Shown here in pieces: positions 1 through 8,405 of a DNA stretch of 64,000 bases; position 1 is the stretch's first letter; each line of letters starts with the position of its first letter. The position numbers were made by a program, and so were the translations under genes. Source of the stretch: Nitrospira sp. (lineage in GTDB: Bacteria; Nitrospirota; Nitrospiria; Nitrospirales; Nitrospiraceae); contig CP126123.1 in NCBI GenBank assembly GCA_030123605.1, positions 4,183,237-4,247,236 on the forward strand, given 5' to 3'. The notes below the pieces were generated by a model that was not told the DNA's origin, did no database searches, and was given only the letters and a program-made list of their open reading frames with translations.

Positions 1-174
1 CAGGAGATTCAGGTCGAAATCATGCGGGATGGGCAGCGACTGGAGAAGGCGGTGGTGCTCCGCGAACGGCCGTTGTACCAGCGTCGAGTGAAGCCTCACC
101 CTCAACAGCAGGTGTCGGATACCATGCCTCGAGGATTCAGACGGTCGATCGGTGCACAGGAGTCGTCGTTCTGA
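1..174 (+). CDS. C-terminal end of a PDZ-domain protein, possibly an HtrA/Deg-type protease (partial)
   Basis: The reading frame is open from the left edge to a TGA at 172-174 and gives 57 residues. The first 25 or so (QEIQVEIMRDGQRLEKAV, then VLRERP) look like the last strands of a PDZ domain, where HtrA/Deg proteases and S41 peptidases read '.vevlRdGq...v.l.erP'. The rest is a short polar tail without recognisable features. The catalytic part, if there is one, lies outside the window, so protease identity is inference. The downstream neighbour is a small lipoprotein on the same strand. Confidence 0.5.
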   Translation, partial: QEIQVEIMRDGQRLEKAVVLRERPLYQRRVKPHPQQQVSDTMPRGFRRSIGAQESSF

Positions 175-227
175 TCGGATTGGCTCCTGTTATGACACAG
201 ACACAATGAAAGAAACGGACGACGGTC

Positions 228-581
228 ATGAACCGGTATCGGATGTTCATCGGAGCTCTCCTCGCGTGGACATCCTTGGCGGCCTGCGCAGGAACGCTTC
301 AAGACAGTGCCAAGGCGGTCTCGTCCGTTCAGCCGATATCTCCTCCTCGCGAGTTCGCCGATGCGGCGTTCCGATGGCGTCAGGAGGCGAGAGAGTTGCG
401 GAGGCTGGCCGATCGACATGATGCCGAGATCCGGGTGTTGTCGCAGAGCCGGGCGTTGCTGGATCAAAAGCTCGTAGAGCGGAGGCGAGTCCTCGTCCAA
501 CAGTTGCGGGCGGCTGCAGAGCAGGCTGAGCAACGGGCGGAGGAGGCCCAGGAGCAAGTACCCCATGGGATGGTTCAATGA
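228..581 (+). CDS. Small lipoprotein with helical charged domain (paralogue 1)
   Basis: This 117-residue protein starts with a short positively charged stretch, a hydrophobic segment (residues 6-19) and a lipobox-like LAACAG, so it is probably exported and lipidated at Cys20. The mature part is Arg/Glu/Gln/Ala-rich and predicted helical, with the block FRWRQEARELRRLADRHD. The protein at 943-1293 has the matching block SQWRQEAEELRMYADRHE and the same ending (SGIVQ versus HGMVQ), so the two are tandem paralogues about 360 bp apart. The family is not recognised and no enzymatic motif is visible. A helical periplasmic scaffold or stress lipoprotein is possible but unproven. Confidence 0.65.
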   Translation: MNRYRMFIGALLAWTSLAACAGTLQDSAKAVSSVQPISPPREFADAAFRWRQEARELRRLADRHDAEIRVLSQSRALLDQKLVERRRVLVQQLRAAAEQAEQRAEEAQEQVPHGMVQ

Positions 582-680
582 AACACATGGGACAAGACCA
601 GAGAGATGGACGCTTGAGTATGCTTGTTCTTCGCTCCGAGAGCCTCCTCGTCATCCGCGGAACCCTCTGTCGTAATACGT

Positions 681-893
681 ATGGACACAACGAGCGGTCG
701 ATGGGCGATTCTGCACAGGCCGCACTGTGCGAAACACCGCCATGTGATGGTCGTTTTCGCAGTGTCCTCCAGTCCGCCTGCCCTCAAGGCCGACTGTGGT
801 TGCGGGGAATACGTGCCGCGCGCAAGATTTCTGGGTACACCATGGCGGGACCGCATATTGCTTAGTACGATGGATGAAGGAGATGTGCGATAG
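681..893 (+). CDS. Doubtful small ORF in the gap between the lipoprotein paralogues
   Basis: The 361-bp gap between the two lipoprotein genes holds an open frame from ATG 681 encoding about 70 residues with clustered Cys and His (HRPHCAKHRH and CGCG). This could be a small metal-binding protein, but no family is recognised. There is no convincing ribosome binding site before the ATG, and several other frames are open here too because of the base composition. It is listed mainly so the gap is accounted for. Confidence 0.2.
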   Translation: MDTTSGRWAILHRPHCAKHRHVMVVFAVSSSPPALKADCGCGEYVPRARFLGTPWRDRILLSTMDEGDVR

Positions 894-942
894 GTTGCCA
901 TCCATCGTCTCTCAATTCTCGCAGACAGAAAGGAGCCTGATC

Positions 943-1293
943 ATGAATCGCTCCGTCGTGCACACGGGAATCGTCCTCGCGTTGTCATTGACCGGCTGTA
1001 CGGGATTGTCGCACAACAGGTCCCTGTCGGAGTCGGCTCTCATGCAACAGTCCTCGTCGGTTGAAGAGTCGGCCGAACGCGCTTCTCAGTGGCGTCAAGA
1101 AGCGGAGGAGCTGCGGATGTATGCGGATCGCCATGAAATCGAGGCCGAAATCCTGCTGCAACACCGGTCGCCGGATGTGGGATTGATCCGCCAGCGACGA
1201 GCCCTTGCCCGGCAACTGCGGGTCGCCGCTGCGCAGATCGAGCGGCAGGCTGACGAGGGAGAGAGCCAACCGGTTTCTGGAATCGTTCAGTGA
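943..1293 (+). CDS. Small lipoprotein with helical charged domain (paralogue 2)
   Basis: The start at ATG 943 is supported by an AGGAG at 931-935. The 116-residue product has a hydrophobic N-terminus ending in a lipobox (LTGC, Cys at about residue 20), then a helical Glu/Arg/Gln-rich domain. It shares with the protein at 228-581 the WRQEAxELRxxADRHxxE block, the RxxLxRQLRxAAxQxExxA segment and the C-terminal VQ. It is predicted to be an outer- or inner-membrane-anchored periplasmic lipoprotein. The function is unknown. hpnR follows 19 bp downstream, so the two may be co-transcribed. Confidence 0.65.
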   Translation: MNRSVVHTGIVLALSLTGCTGLSHNRSLSESALMQQSSSVEESAERASQWRQEAEELRMYADRHEIEAEILLQHRSPDVGLIRQRRALARQLRVAAAQIERQADEGESQPVSGIVQ

Positions 1294-1312
1294 AGATTCA
1301 CATGGTGATCCG

Positions 1313-2863
1313 ATGAGAGTACTGCTCGTTCATCCCGGTCCGTTGATGTATACCAAGATTTACCTGCGCCTGGAGCCCTTGGGGCTCGAATTGGTCGCGG
1401 AGGCTGCTAGGCGCGACGGTCATGAGGTGCAGCTCATCGACCTGCAAGTCGATACGCAGCGGACCTATGTCGGACTGCTTGAAAGCTGGAAGCCCGAGGT
1501 CGTCGCGTTCTCGTGTAATTACTTGGCGAATGTCCCGGAGGTCGTCGACCTTGCGAAACTGACGAAGGCACGCCTTCCGCAGAGCTTTGTACTCGTCGGC
1601 GGACATAGTGCCTCGTTTATCGCGAAGGAACTGCTTCGACACGGAGCGGGCAGCATCGATTGCGTACTCAAAGGCGAAGGCGAAGCCGCGGTCCCGTTGT
1701 TGCTGCAAGCGGTCGAATATGATCGTCATGCTCTTTCTCTGGTGCCTGGTTGTGTGACGCTGGATGGAGAAGGGCCGGCCCCGGCGTTCGTGGAGGACCT
1801 TGACGACCTGCGACCGGCCCGCGATCTCGTTCGCCATCGACACAAATATTTCATCGGGGTGTTGGACCCCTGCGCGTCGATCGAATTCACGCGCGGTTGC
1901 CCTTGGGACTGCTCCTTCTGCAGCGCTTGGACGTTCTACGGGAGGAGTTACCGCGCGGTCAGCAGCGACAAGATCGTGGACGATCTGGCGCGAATCCAAG
2001 AGCCCGGTGTCTTCATCGTCGATGACGTGGCCTTCATTCAAGAAAAACACGCCTTCGACATCGGAGAAGCCATTGCCAGAAAGGACATCCGGAAACAGTA
2101 TTATTTGGAGACCAGAGGCGATGTTTTGTTGCGTCACAAGGAGGTCTTCAAATTCTGGACGACACTCGGGTTGAAATACATGTTCCTCGGCATCGAGGCC
2201 ATCGACGAAGAGGGTTTGGCCAAACACCGCAAACGTGTGTCGTTGGGGAAAAACTTCGAAGCGTTGGAATTCGCCCGTACGCTGGGCGTCACGGTTGCCA
2301 TCAATCTGATCGCCGATCCCTCCTGGGATCGGAAGCGATTCGAGGTCATCCGCCAGTGGTGCCTGGAGATTCCTGAGATCGTCAATATCAGCGTGAATAC
2401 TCCCTATCCTGGGACGGAAAGCTGGGTGACCGAATCCCGCCCGATCCAGTCGCGGGATTATCGTCTCTTCGATATTCAACATGCCGTTTTGCCGACTACG
2501 CTGCCGCTTCCGGATTTCTATGACGAATTGGTGAAGACGCAGCAGGTGTTGAACAAAAAACACCTGGGTTGGACGGCGCTCAAATCCACGGCGACGATCG
2601 CTGCGCGACACCTGCTGCATGGGCAGACGAATTTCGTCAAGATGCTGTGGAAGTTCAACAGCGTCTACGATCCGAACCTGCAGCTGGCCGATCATGCCAG
2701 GCCGGTGACGTACGAGATGGACCTGCCTCCTGTCGCTCCGGCACGGGTGAGCCAACAGTTGCTCTATATCCATGCGGCGAAGGGGCGGCGTGGGCGCGCC
2801 CTCGATGACGCCACGGAGCGGTTCGTGGACGAGACGCGAGAGGCTGCGGTCGGGGGAGAATGA
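1313..2863 (+). CDS. hpnR: B12-binding radical SAM protein, probable hopanoid C-3 methylase HpnR
   Basis: The 516-residue protein has an N-terminal cobalamin-binding-like Rossmann domain (about 1-150, starting MRVLLVHPGPLMYTKI) and a radical SAM core with the CxxxCxxC cluster motif at Cys196, Cys200 and Cys203 (GCPWDCSFCSAWTFYGRSYR). This two-domain layout is that of class B radical SAM methylases. The motif and the N-terminal LMYTK...LRLEPLGLELVAEAAR block resemble my recollection of HpnR, which methylates hopanoids at C-3 using SAM and methylcobalamin at the membrane. ATG 1313 was chosen because the Rossmann strand begins there; an upstream in-frame extension overlaps the preceding lipoprotein gene. 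No other hopanoid gene is adjacent, so the substrate rests on family resemblance only. Another B12-radical SAM methylase remains possible. Confidence 0.7.
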   Translation: MRVLLVHPGPLMYTKIYLRLEPLGLELVAEAARRDGHEVQLIDLQVDTQRTYVGLLESWKPEVVAFSCNYLANVPEVVDLAKLTKARLPQSFVLVGGHSASFIAKELLRHGAGSIDCVLKGEGEAAVPLLLQAVEYDRHALSLVPGCVTLDGEGPAPAFVEDLDDLRPARDLVRHRHKYFIGVLDPCASIEFTRGCPWDCSFCSAWTFYGRSYRAVSSDKIVDDLARIQEPGVFIVDDVAFIQEKHAFDIGEAIARKDIRKQYYLETRGDVLLRHKEVFKFWTTLGLKYMFLGIEAIDEEGLAKHRKRVSLGKNFEALEFARTLGVTVAINLIADPSWDRKRFEVIRQWCLEIPEIVNISVNTPYPGTESWVTESRPIQSRDYRLFDIQHAVLPTTLPLPDFYDELVKTQQVLNKKHLGWTALKSTATIAARHLLHGQTNFVKMLWKFNSVYDPNLQLADHARPVTYEMDLPPVAPARVSQQLLYIHAAKGRRGRALDDATERFVDETREAAVGGE

Positions 2864-3123
2864 ACGGTGAGCACTGTGCGGGGGCGGTGAATGTGCGAGA
2901 AACCGAGACTTCGTATCGGTTCGAGGATGCTGGGCTGGCCAGGGGCGAGATCAAGGGCATCTATGTCGCTTTGGCGGTCGTCGGATCCGCCGGCTTGGCA
3001 CTTTCGGTAATGTCGGACGCACGAGGGTACGCTCGTTTCCCAAGCAAGGGAGGCCGGCGGTTTACCGTACATGACGGGTCGGCGAGGGAGGGCCGGCAGT
3101 CGATGTTTCTGAAGGAGGTCGGT

Positions 3124-3381
3124 ATGGATTGCGACAAGGAAGTTGAAACGGCGGTCTTGCGATATATGCAGCAGCATCTGATTTGTCCGATGGAAGAACT
3201 GTTCCGCAACCTGCCGGATTGCACCGTGAATCAGAAGTTCTTGACGGTGGATCGCTTGAGTCGGGAAGGCAAGGTCATGCTGCGATACCAGAATCGTTCC
3301 GAATATGTTATCGTGCAATCACGAGGCGCGCGCGAATGGCTCCCCGAAGTGTCGGGAACCGCGGCCGGAGGCAGGATGTGA
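3124..3381 (+). CDS. Small winged-helix-like protein of unknown function
   Basis: The 85-residue product from ATG 3124 is preceded by a strong AAGGAGG at 3112-3118. The sequence reads like a compact helix-turn-helix with a wing: VLRYMQQHLICPMEELF, then FLTVDRLSREGKVMLRY, then a beta strand EYVIVQ. It could bind nucleic acid. The frame stays open upstream to an ATG at 2860 that overlaps the hpnR stop (ATGA) and would add a hydrophobic segment (IYVALAVVGSAGLALSV). That longer start is possible, but it lacks the strong ribosome site and its extra residues look non-conserved. The DUF2934 gene follows after 10 bp. Confidence 0.5.
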   Translation: MDCDKEVETAVLRYMQQHLICPMEELFRNLPDCTVNQKFLTVDRLSREGKVMLRYQNRSEYVIVQSRGAREWLPEVSGTAAGGRM

Positions 3382-3391
3382 GGGAGCAGGC

Positions 3392-3637
3392 ATGAAGAAA
3401 AAGACGACGTCGACGAAGGTCGCTTCGCGTCCGGCGAAACGAGTAGTGCAACCGTCTGTGCAAAGCAACGGGCTCGGTTCGGTCCAGGACGTTCGGATTC
3501 GAATTGCAGCTCGCGCCTATGAGCTGTATGAGCAGCGTGGTTGTTTGGACGGCTACCATCTGCACGACTGGTTGACGGCGGAGCGAGAAATTCTGGGACA
3601 CGTCGCCGATTCGGGCAAGTCTTCCACTCGGATCTGA
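3392..3637 (+). CDS. DUF2934 family small protein
   Basis: This 81-residue protein starts at ATG 3392 after GGGAGCAGG. It has a basic, disordered N-terminus (MKKKTTSTKVASRPAKRVV) and then the signature of DUF2934: IRIAARAYELYEQRGCLDGYHLHDWLTAEREIL. In that family, 'iAxrAYElye.RG...G...dDWl.AErEi' is the conserved core. The biochemical role is unknown. It forms a pair with the preceding small gene (10 bp gap) and converges on pepF. Confidence 0.75.
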   Translation: MKKKTTSTKVASRPAKRVVQPSVQSNGLGSVQDVRIRIAARAYELYEQRGCLDGYHLHDWLTAEREILGHVADSGKSSTRI

Positions 3638-3730
3638 CAAGGGCGAGAAGATTCCACGGCAACATCGAGATCTGTCGATCCGTCGAGTGTCCGGTCATCG
3701 ACAAATCGACGGATTCCAGCCGTTCGTTCG

Positions 3731-5545
3731 TCACATCGCCCGTTCAAGTTGATCGACCATCCCTGAAATCGCATCGAATCCCGATTGCCAGAAGGCTTCG
3801 GCATTCATGTCGACACCCACCTCCGACAGAATCGCCTGCGGAGCCTTCGAACCGCCGGCCGCCAGTAGCTCCAGATATTTCGGAACAAATGCGCGGCCCT
3901 GTTCCTGGTACATACGGTAGAGCGCCAACACGAGCAGGTTGCCGAAACTATAGGCGTAACAATAAAACGGGCTCGCATAGATGTGCGGGATGGTGAGCCA
4001 TTCCCATCGGAACTCTTGCGGGACTCGCAACGATTTGCCGAATTGTCGGCGCAACAACGCCAGATAGGTCTCGGCCAAGTCCGTCGTCGTCGCGCCCTGC
4101 GCCACCATGTCGTGGGCGGTCCGTTCGAAGGCGACAAAATAAGCCTGCCGCATGACGGTGGCATAGATGTCGTCCAACTGGTTGACGAGCAGGCTCTGCT
4201 TCACCGTCTTGCCGGTTTCGGAGGCCATCAGGGCGTCCGAGAGGATCCGTTCGCCGAAGACCGAGGCCGTTTCCGCCAACGGCAGGGTCGAGTGGAAGGT
4301 GAACACGCTGTGTCGCTCGGCCATCATCCCGTGGACGGCATGGCCCAATTCATGGGCCATGGTGGCGATGTCACGGGCCTCGCCGGTGAAATTCAGCAAC
4401 ACATAGGGCGTCAGACCGGGGGTCGCACTGTAGCAGTAGGCGCCGCCCATCTTGCCGGGTTTGGTCCGGGCGTCGATGTGACGGTCGACGAACACGCGTT
4501 GTGCCAATTCCGCGAGGCGCGGCGAGAAGCCGTGGTACGCATCCAACACCATCCGGACCGCATCCCCGTACCGGTAGGTCTTCTGTTCAGCCCGATGCGG
4601 CGCATAGATATGGTAGCGGTTCATCGTCTTGATATGGCACAGACGGGCCTTCAAGCCGAAATAGCGCTGAAAGATCGGGGCGTTTTTCATGCATACCGAC
4701 AGAAGGGCGTCCACGGCTCGATCAGGAATGTCGTTGCTGAGGTTTCGGGAGGCCAGGGGCGTGGCGAAATGTCGCAGTTGGAGGTTCTCGACCTTCCAGT
4801 CGCCGACCAAGGTTTTGTAGAGTTCGCCGAGTAGATCCTGTTGAGCTTCGTAGACTCGATACATTTCCCGATAGGCGGCCTCGCGTATCGTGCCGTTCGG
4901 GTTACGGAGATAGGTCGTCAAGGTCTCGCGATTCATCGTCTTGTTCTTCCCGCCGACGCGCAGCGTGAAGGTGAAGCCGTTGGTGACGACGTCATAGAGC
5001 TGATGCACGGCGCTCCGGCCGGTGATGTTCTTGACGTTGATGATCTTCTCTTCCGGCTCCGAGAGGGTATGTGGTTTGAATCGCCGGATCGTTTCCAGGT
5101 GATAGCGGAAGTCTCCGCTCTGCGCCATCAACCGTTCGGCATTCGGCTCATCCACACTCTGCCACCATAGGTCGAAGAACAGCAGCCGGTTCTGGAGAGC
5201 GGTGAGCTGTTCCTCCACTTTGTTTTTGAACGACCGGGCTTGCAGCTGTTTCGTATCTTCGGAGAACCACAGGTAGGCATATGCCTCGAGCCGTGCGGAA
5301 TCCCCCGTGATCTGTTCCGTCAGGGTCAAGAGATCCAGGAAGGTCTGTTCCGGCATCGTGGCGGCCAGGTCCTTGCGGGCCGCTTCGAATCGAGAGACCT
5401 TCTCCTCGAGGTCCTTCAGGTAACGATCGAATTGTTTGACCGGATCGACGACCAAGTCGGAGAGTTCCCAATGGTCGGCAAACTTGCGGATGCCGGCCGG
5501 ACGACCTGTTCGGGCGGAAGGGACGGTCTTGTGTGAAACGGCCAT
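3731..5545 (-). CDS. pepF: Oligoendopeptidase F, M3 family zinc metallopeptidase
   Basis: The 604-residue size and architecture are normal for PepF. The N-terminal helical domain (WELSDL... through about residue 200) precedes the M3 catalytic domain with the zinc motif HELGH at residues 398-402 (MAHELGHAVHGM), and a family block GKMGGAYCYS lies upstream of it. There is no signal peptide, so it should act in the cytoplasm, cutting short peptides. The gene is monocistronic on the minus strand and converges with the DUF2934 gene. The start is the first ATG in the frame, with the next gene beginning divergently about 150 bp away. Confidence 0.93.
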   Translation of the reverse strand: MAVSHKTVPSARTGRPAGIRKFADHWELSDLVVDPVKQFDRYLKDLEEKVSRFEAARKDLAATMPEQTFLDLLTLTEQITGDSARLEAYAYLWFSEDTKQLQARSFKNKVEEQLTALQNRLLFFDLWWQSVDEPNAERLMAQSGDFRYHLETIRRFKPHTLSEPEEKIINVKNITGRSAVHQLYDVVTNGFTFTLRVGGKNKTMNRETLTTYLRNPNGTIREAAYREMYRVYEAQQDLLGELYKTLVGDWKVENLQLRHFATPLASRNLSNDIPDRAVDALLSVCMKNAPIFQRYFGLKARLCHIKTMNRYHIYAPHRAEQKTYRYGDAVRMVLDAYHGFSPRLAELAQRVFVDRHIDARTKPGKMGGAYCYSATPGLTPYVLLNFTGEARDIATMAHELGHAVHGMMAERHSVFTFHSTLPLAETASVFGERILSDALMASETGKTVKQSLLVNQLDDIYATVMRQAYFVAFERTAHDMVAQGATTTDLAETYLALLRRQFGKSLRVPQEFRWEWLTIPHIYASPFYCYAYSFGNLLVLALYRMYQEQGRAFVPKYLELLAAGGSKAPQAILSEVGVDMNAEAFWQSGFDAISGMVDQLERAM

Positions 5546-5699
5546 TCTCGAGGCTCCGAAAATAAAGGTGGATGATACCGAGGATCATACCATCGTCGGA
5601 GGCGAGAGGTTCAAGTGATTCTTCGACGATCGGTGGAAAGCCCATGACGCACCTTTGACGGCCTAACCATGAATGTTACAATTCGCGCAGGATGTGGTC

Positions 5700-6026
5700 A
5701 TGACCGAACAGGAAATCAACCGCGCGATTCAATATGTGACGGCCGCCACGTCCTATGGACGGGACACCGTGGCGGAGATCCTTCGGACCGGCCTGTCCGA
5801 ATTGTCGCTGCTCTCGACGCAATCCACCCGTCGGTTCGAGCGGGAAGACCTGCTGGGCTACCTTTGCCAGTGGACGATGAAACGCACCGGCCATCCCGAA
5901 CCGCTGGTGCGCGAAGTGCTCGATGGAGCCGGTCGTTGGCTGGATGAAGTGGCGGCGACCCTGGCGCAGCGTGAAGAACAGATGAAGACGGGCGACGACG
6001 ACGAGGCCGGCGCAGCACCGGCGTAA
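5700..6026 (+). CDS. Small hypothetical protein
   Basis: This 108-residue acidic, helical protein is of an unrecognised family. ATG 5700 was preferred over an in-frame ATG at 5673 because the sequence MTEQEINRAIQYVTAATSYGRD starts cleanly there with a GCAGGAT just upstream. No signal peptide, membrane segment or catalytic motif is visible. The next gene starts 28 bp downstream in the same direction, so the pair is likely one transcript. Confidence 0.55.
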   Translation: MTEQEINRAIQYVTAATSYGRDTVAEILRTGLSELSLLSTQSTRRFEREDLLGYLCQWTMKRTGHPEPLVREVLDGAGRWLDEVAATLAQREEQMKTGDDDEAGAAPA

Positions 6027-6054
6027 GGGGTGGTCGGAGCGACGGGAGAAGGCC

Positions 6055-6903
6055 ATGCCTCGGTTCAAACGGTATAAAAAAGTCGCGTCGCGTCGGGCGG
6101 CCTGGGCGTTCGGGAAGAGGACGTTTCAACAGGCCGCAAGGGTCCGCCGGCCGTCCGAGGTTCTCGAACGCAGTTGGATCCTACTCGAACGCCATTGCGA
6201 CGATCAGGCCAGTCGGTTGAGGTTGGAACGGCTGTTGGCGCGGGTGGAGAGCCTCGACCGCGGCGGGCAGGAGGCGGCCCTCGCCGAGCTTGAATTGGCG
6301 ATGCTCTTGATCCGAGCCGGGAGCAGGGTCGGGTTCCTGCCGGAATCGCAGGCTCGATCGGCGGATTTGGAGTGCCATCTCAAGGGTGAGCGGTTCTTCG
6401 TGGAAGTGACGGCGATGGTCGGGACCGTCGAACGGTCCTTGCGGTTGGGGGAGGAGGCTGCCGCCGAAGGTGACGATGTCGATGAAGGACCGGCCACCGC
6501 CGAACAGATGTTCATGGACGCGGTACTCGCCAGGATCGCGCAGAAAGCCAAGCAACTGATCAACTATTGCGCGCCGGTCGTGCTGTCGATTTCGGTGCCT
6601 CGTTTGGACGAGAAGGCCGTTCCTTCACGACGGAGTCCCGCCATCCGTCTGGATGTGAAGTATTTCTCCGGTGCCATTAGCCTGTTGTTGCCCAAACTCC
6701 GACACCTCAGCGGCGTGTTGGTTGCACTTTGGGATGTGGAGCCGTTGCTTTCGACCTCCGCCGTGCGGCTGAGTAATGTGACGATCGTCGAGCGGTCACG
6801 GCAACAGTCTGGCTATCCTCGTCTTCGCATGCTCATCCAAAATCCCGCCGCTGCTTGCCCGCTCACGGTCCGGCAACAAGAGGCGTTTCGAGGGATGCTC
6901 TGA
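6055..6903 (+). CDS. Hypothetical protein with a PD-(D/E)XK-like nuclease core
   Basis: The 282-residue protein has a very basic N-terminus (MPRFKRYKKVASRRAAW). A central segment AELELAMLLIRAGSRVGF...SADLECHLKGERFFVEVTAM has the spacing of a PD-(D/E)XK core: Glu on a first helix, then Asp, then hydrophobic-Glu-Val-Thr. The family lysine is replaced by Thr in 'EVT', as in some divergent members. This assignment is motif inspection only and is weak. No genes of a restriction or phage system lie beside it. A DNA- or RNA-associated role would fit the basic N-terminus. Confidence 0.5.
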   Translation: MPRFKRYKKVASRRAAWAFGKRTFQQAARVRRPSEVLERSWILLERHCDDQASRLRLERLLARVESLDRGGQEAALAELELAMLLIRAGSRVGFLPESQARSADLECHLKGERFFVEVTAMVGTVERSLRLGEEAAAEGDDVDEGPATAEQMFMDAVLARIAQKAKQLINYCAPVVLSISVPRLDEKAVPSRRSPAIRLDVKYFSGAISLLLPKLRHLSGVLVALWDVEPLLSTSAVRLSNVTIVERSRQQSGYPRLRMLIQNPAAACPLTVRQQEAFRGML

Positions 6904-6969
6904 CGTCGACGTTTCGGCCGCGCATGTGGGAGAAAGGTGAACCAGCGGCCGAAGAGGATCGCGTACGAA

Positions 6970-7287
6970 TCAGGCGGGGAGCATGCTCTTCAACGCTTCC
7001 AGATTCTTCGTCACCATCGCGTCGCCGTTTTTGGTGGAGACGTCGATGCCTTGATCGGAGACCTGCCGGCATTCGTCGAAGCGACCGAGCTTCTGCAGTG
7101 ATTGCGCCAGTGCATAATAGGCCGCCGAGTAGGTGGGCTTGACCGTGATGCAGCTCCGGAGCGCCGTCACCGCGTCCTGCCAGGCGGCATCTTCCATGAA
7201 GGCCTTTCCCAGCCCGAACCAGGCCACATCGTCGTTCGGGTCGATCGCCAGCACTTTTTTCAGCGGTTCGATTCGAGGATTCGGCAT
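6970..7287 (-). CDS. Tetratricopeptide repeat protein
   Basis: The 105-residue product contains two TPR-like units: PNDDVAWFGLGKAFMEDAAWQDAVTALRSCI and PTYSAAYYALAQSLQKLGRFDECRQV, which show the W/L/G/Y, A/F and A positions of the repeat. The start at 7287 (MPNPRIEPLKK) was chosen because upstream in-frame residues look random. It is cytoplasmic, with no signal. It probably mediates protein-protein contacts; the partner is unknown. It is transcribed divergently from the deacetylase-like gene. Confidence 0.75.
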   Translation of the reverse strand: MPNPRIEPLKKVLAIDPNDDVAWFGLGKAFMEDAAWQDAVTALRSCITVKPTYSAAYYALAQSLQKLGRFDECRQVSDQGIDVSTKNGDAMVTKNLEALKSMLPA

Positions 7288-7460
7288 CGCTGTCTCCGGA
7301 GTCGAGGGTGATGCGAACTGCGACCGTAACACGCGTTTCCGCTCATTGTCTATGGTCTTTCCTGCATGATAGGCTGGCAATCCAGATTGCACCTCGTGAA
7401 GCGGATCTCTTGATGGTCGCTCCGAAATCGAGATGCGAACGACGTTTCACGGACTTTATC

Positions 7461-8405
7461 ATGGGAAAAACCGGTCTTGTTTACGATCCCCGCTACCTCG
7501 AACACGACATGGGCGCCGGACATCCGGAGTCGCCCAACCGGTTGCGTGCGATCATGCAGCGGCTCGAACAGAGCGGTTTGGCCGCCAAGCTGACCAGGGT
7601 CGAGCCACGAAAGGCCGAAGACGAGTGGGTGACGCTTGTCCATCGGCCCTCCTATGTGGCGACACTCAATCAGCAGGCACCGGCCAGCGGCCGAATCTCG
7701 CTCGATGCGGATACCTCCATGTCGCCCGGCTCTCTGCCTGCCGCCTATCTGGCTGCAGGCGGGGCCTTGACCGGGGTGGATGCGATTATGGCAGGTCAGG
7801 TCGAGCATGTGTTCTGCGCCGTTCGGCCGCCGGGCCACCATGCGGAGGCGGGGCGGGCGATGGGTTTCTGCCTGTTCAACAATGTGGCGATCGCGGCTCG
7901 TTATGTTCAGAAGCGTCATGACCTGCAGCGGGTCTTGATCGTCGATTGGGACGTGCACCACGGCAACGGCACGCAGCACAGCTTTGAATCAGATCCGTCG
8001 GTCCTGTTCTTCAGCACGCACCAGTACCCACATTACCCAGGGACCGGGCGCGCCACGGAGCGGGGGAACGGCCCTGCGGAAGGATTTACGATCAATGTAC
8101 CGATGGAGGCCGGCCAAGGCGACGACGAGTATCGATCGATGTTTCAGAAGGTACTGGTGCCGGCTGCCGATGATTTCAAGCCGGACTTCGTCATCATCTC
8201 CGCCGGCTTCGATGCCCATCGAGACGATCCATTGGCGAGTATGGCACTGACGGAGGAGGGCTACGCGGACTTGACGGCGATCGTGGTCGGGATTGCCAAG
8301 CGCCATTGCCGGGGACGGTTGCTGTCTTCGCTTGAAGGGGGCTACAACCTCACGGCGTTGGCCGCATCGGTCGAACGGCATATTCAGACGTTGGTGGAGG
8401 CATGA
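7461..8405 (+). CDS. Histone deacetylase superfamily / acetoin-utilisation-like hydrolase
   Basis: From ATG 7461 the protein is 314 residues. It carries the class II HDAC-like pattern: RPPGHHAEAGRAMGFCLFNNVA with the catalytic His126-His127 pair, VDWDVHHGNGTQ with zinc-binding Asp164 and His166, the later ISAGFDAHRDDPLAS with the third ligand Asp, and the C-terminal LEGGYNL. Family members remove acyl groups from lysine, polyamines or small amides; the substrate here cannot be read from sequence. The stop overlaps the start of the multihaem cytochrome gene (ATGA at 8402-8405), so the two are translationally coupled. An in-frame upstream ATG near 7413 is an alternative start. Confidence 0.85.
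   Translation: MGKTGLVYDPRYLEHDMGAGHPESPNRLRAIMQRLEQSGLAAKLTRVEPRKAEDEWVTLVHRPSYVATLNQQAPASGRISLDADTSMSPGSLPAAYLAAGGALTGVDAIMAGQVEHVFCAVRPPGHHAEAGRAMGFCLFNNVAIAARYVQKRHDLQRVLIVDWDVHHGNGTQHSFESDPSVLFFSTHQYPHYPGTGRATERGNGPAEGFTINVPMEAGQGDDEYRSMFQKVLVPAADDFKPDFVIISAGFDAHRDDPLASMALTEEGYADLTAIVVGIAKRHCRGRLLSSLEGGYNLTALAASVERHIQTLVEA

Noticed and set aside
1298-2773. 491-residue open frame on the minus strand
   Set aside because: It is entirely antisense to hpnR and has no domain-like sequence; its openness follows from the high GC codon pattern.
2864-3123. Possible riboswitch-like or coding region after hpnR
   Set aside because: I looked for cyclic-di-GMP or similar riboswitch cores and found no conserved block; the open frame is probably an extension of the small gene starting at 3124.
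3983-4834. 283-residue plus-strand open frame
   Set aside because: It is antisense to pepF, which carries an intact HELGH motif.
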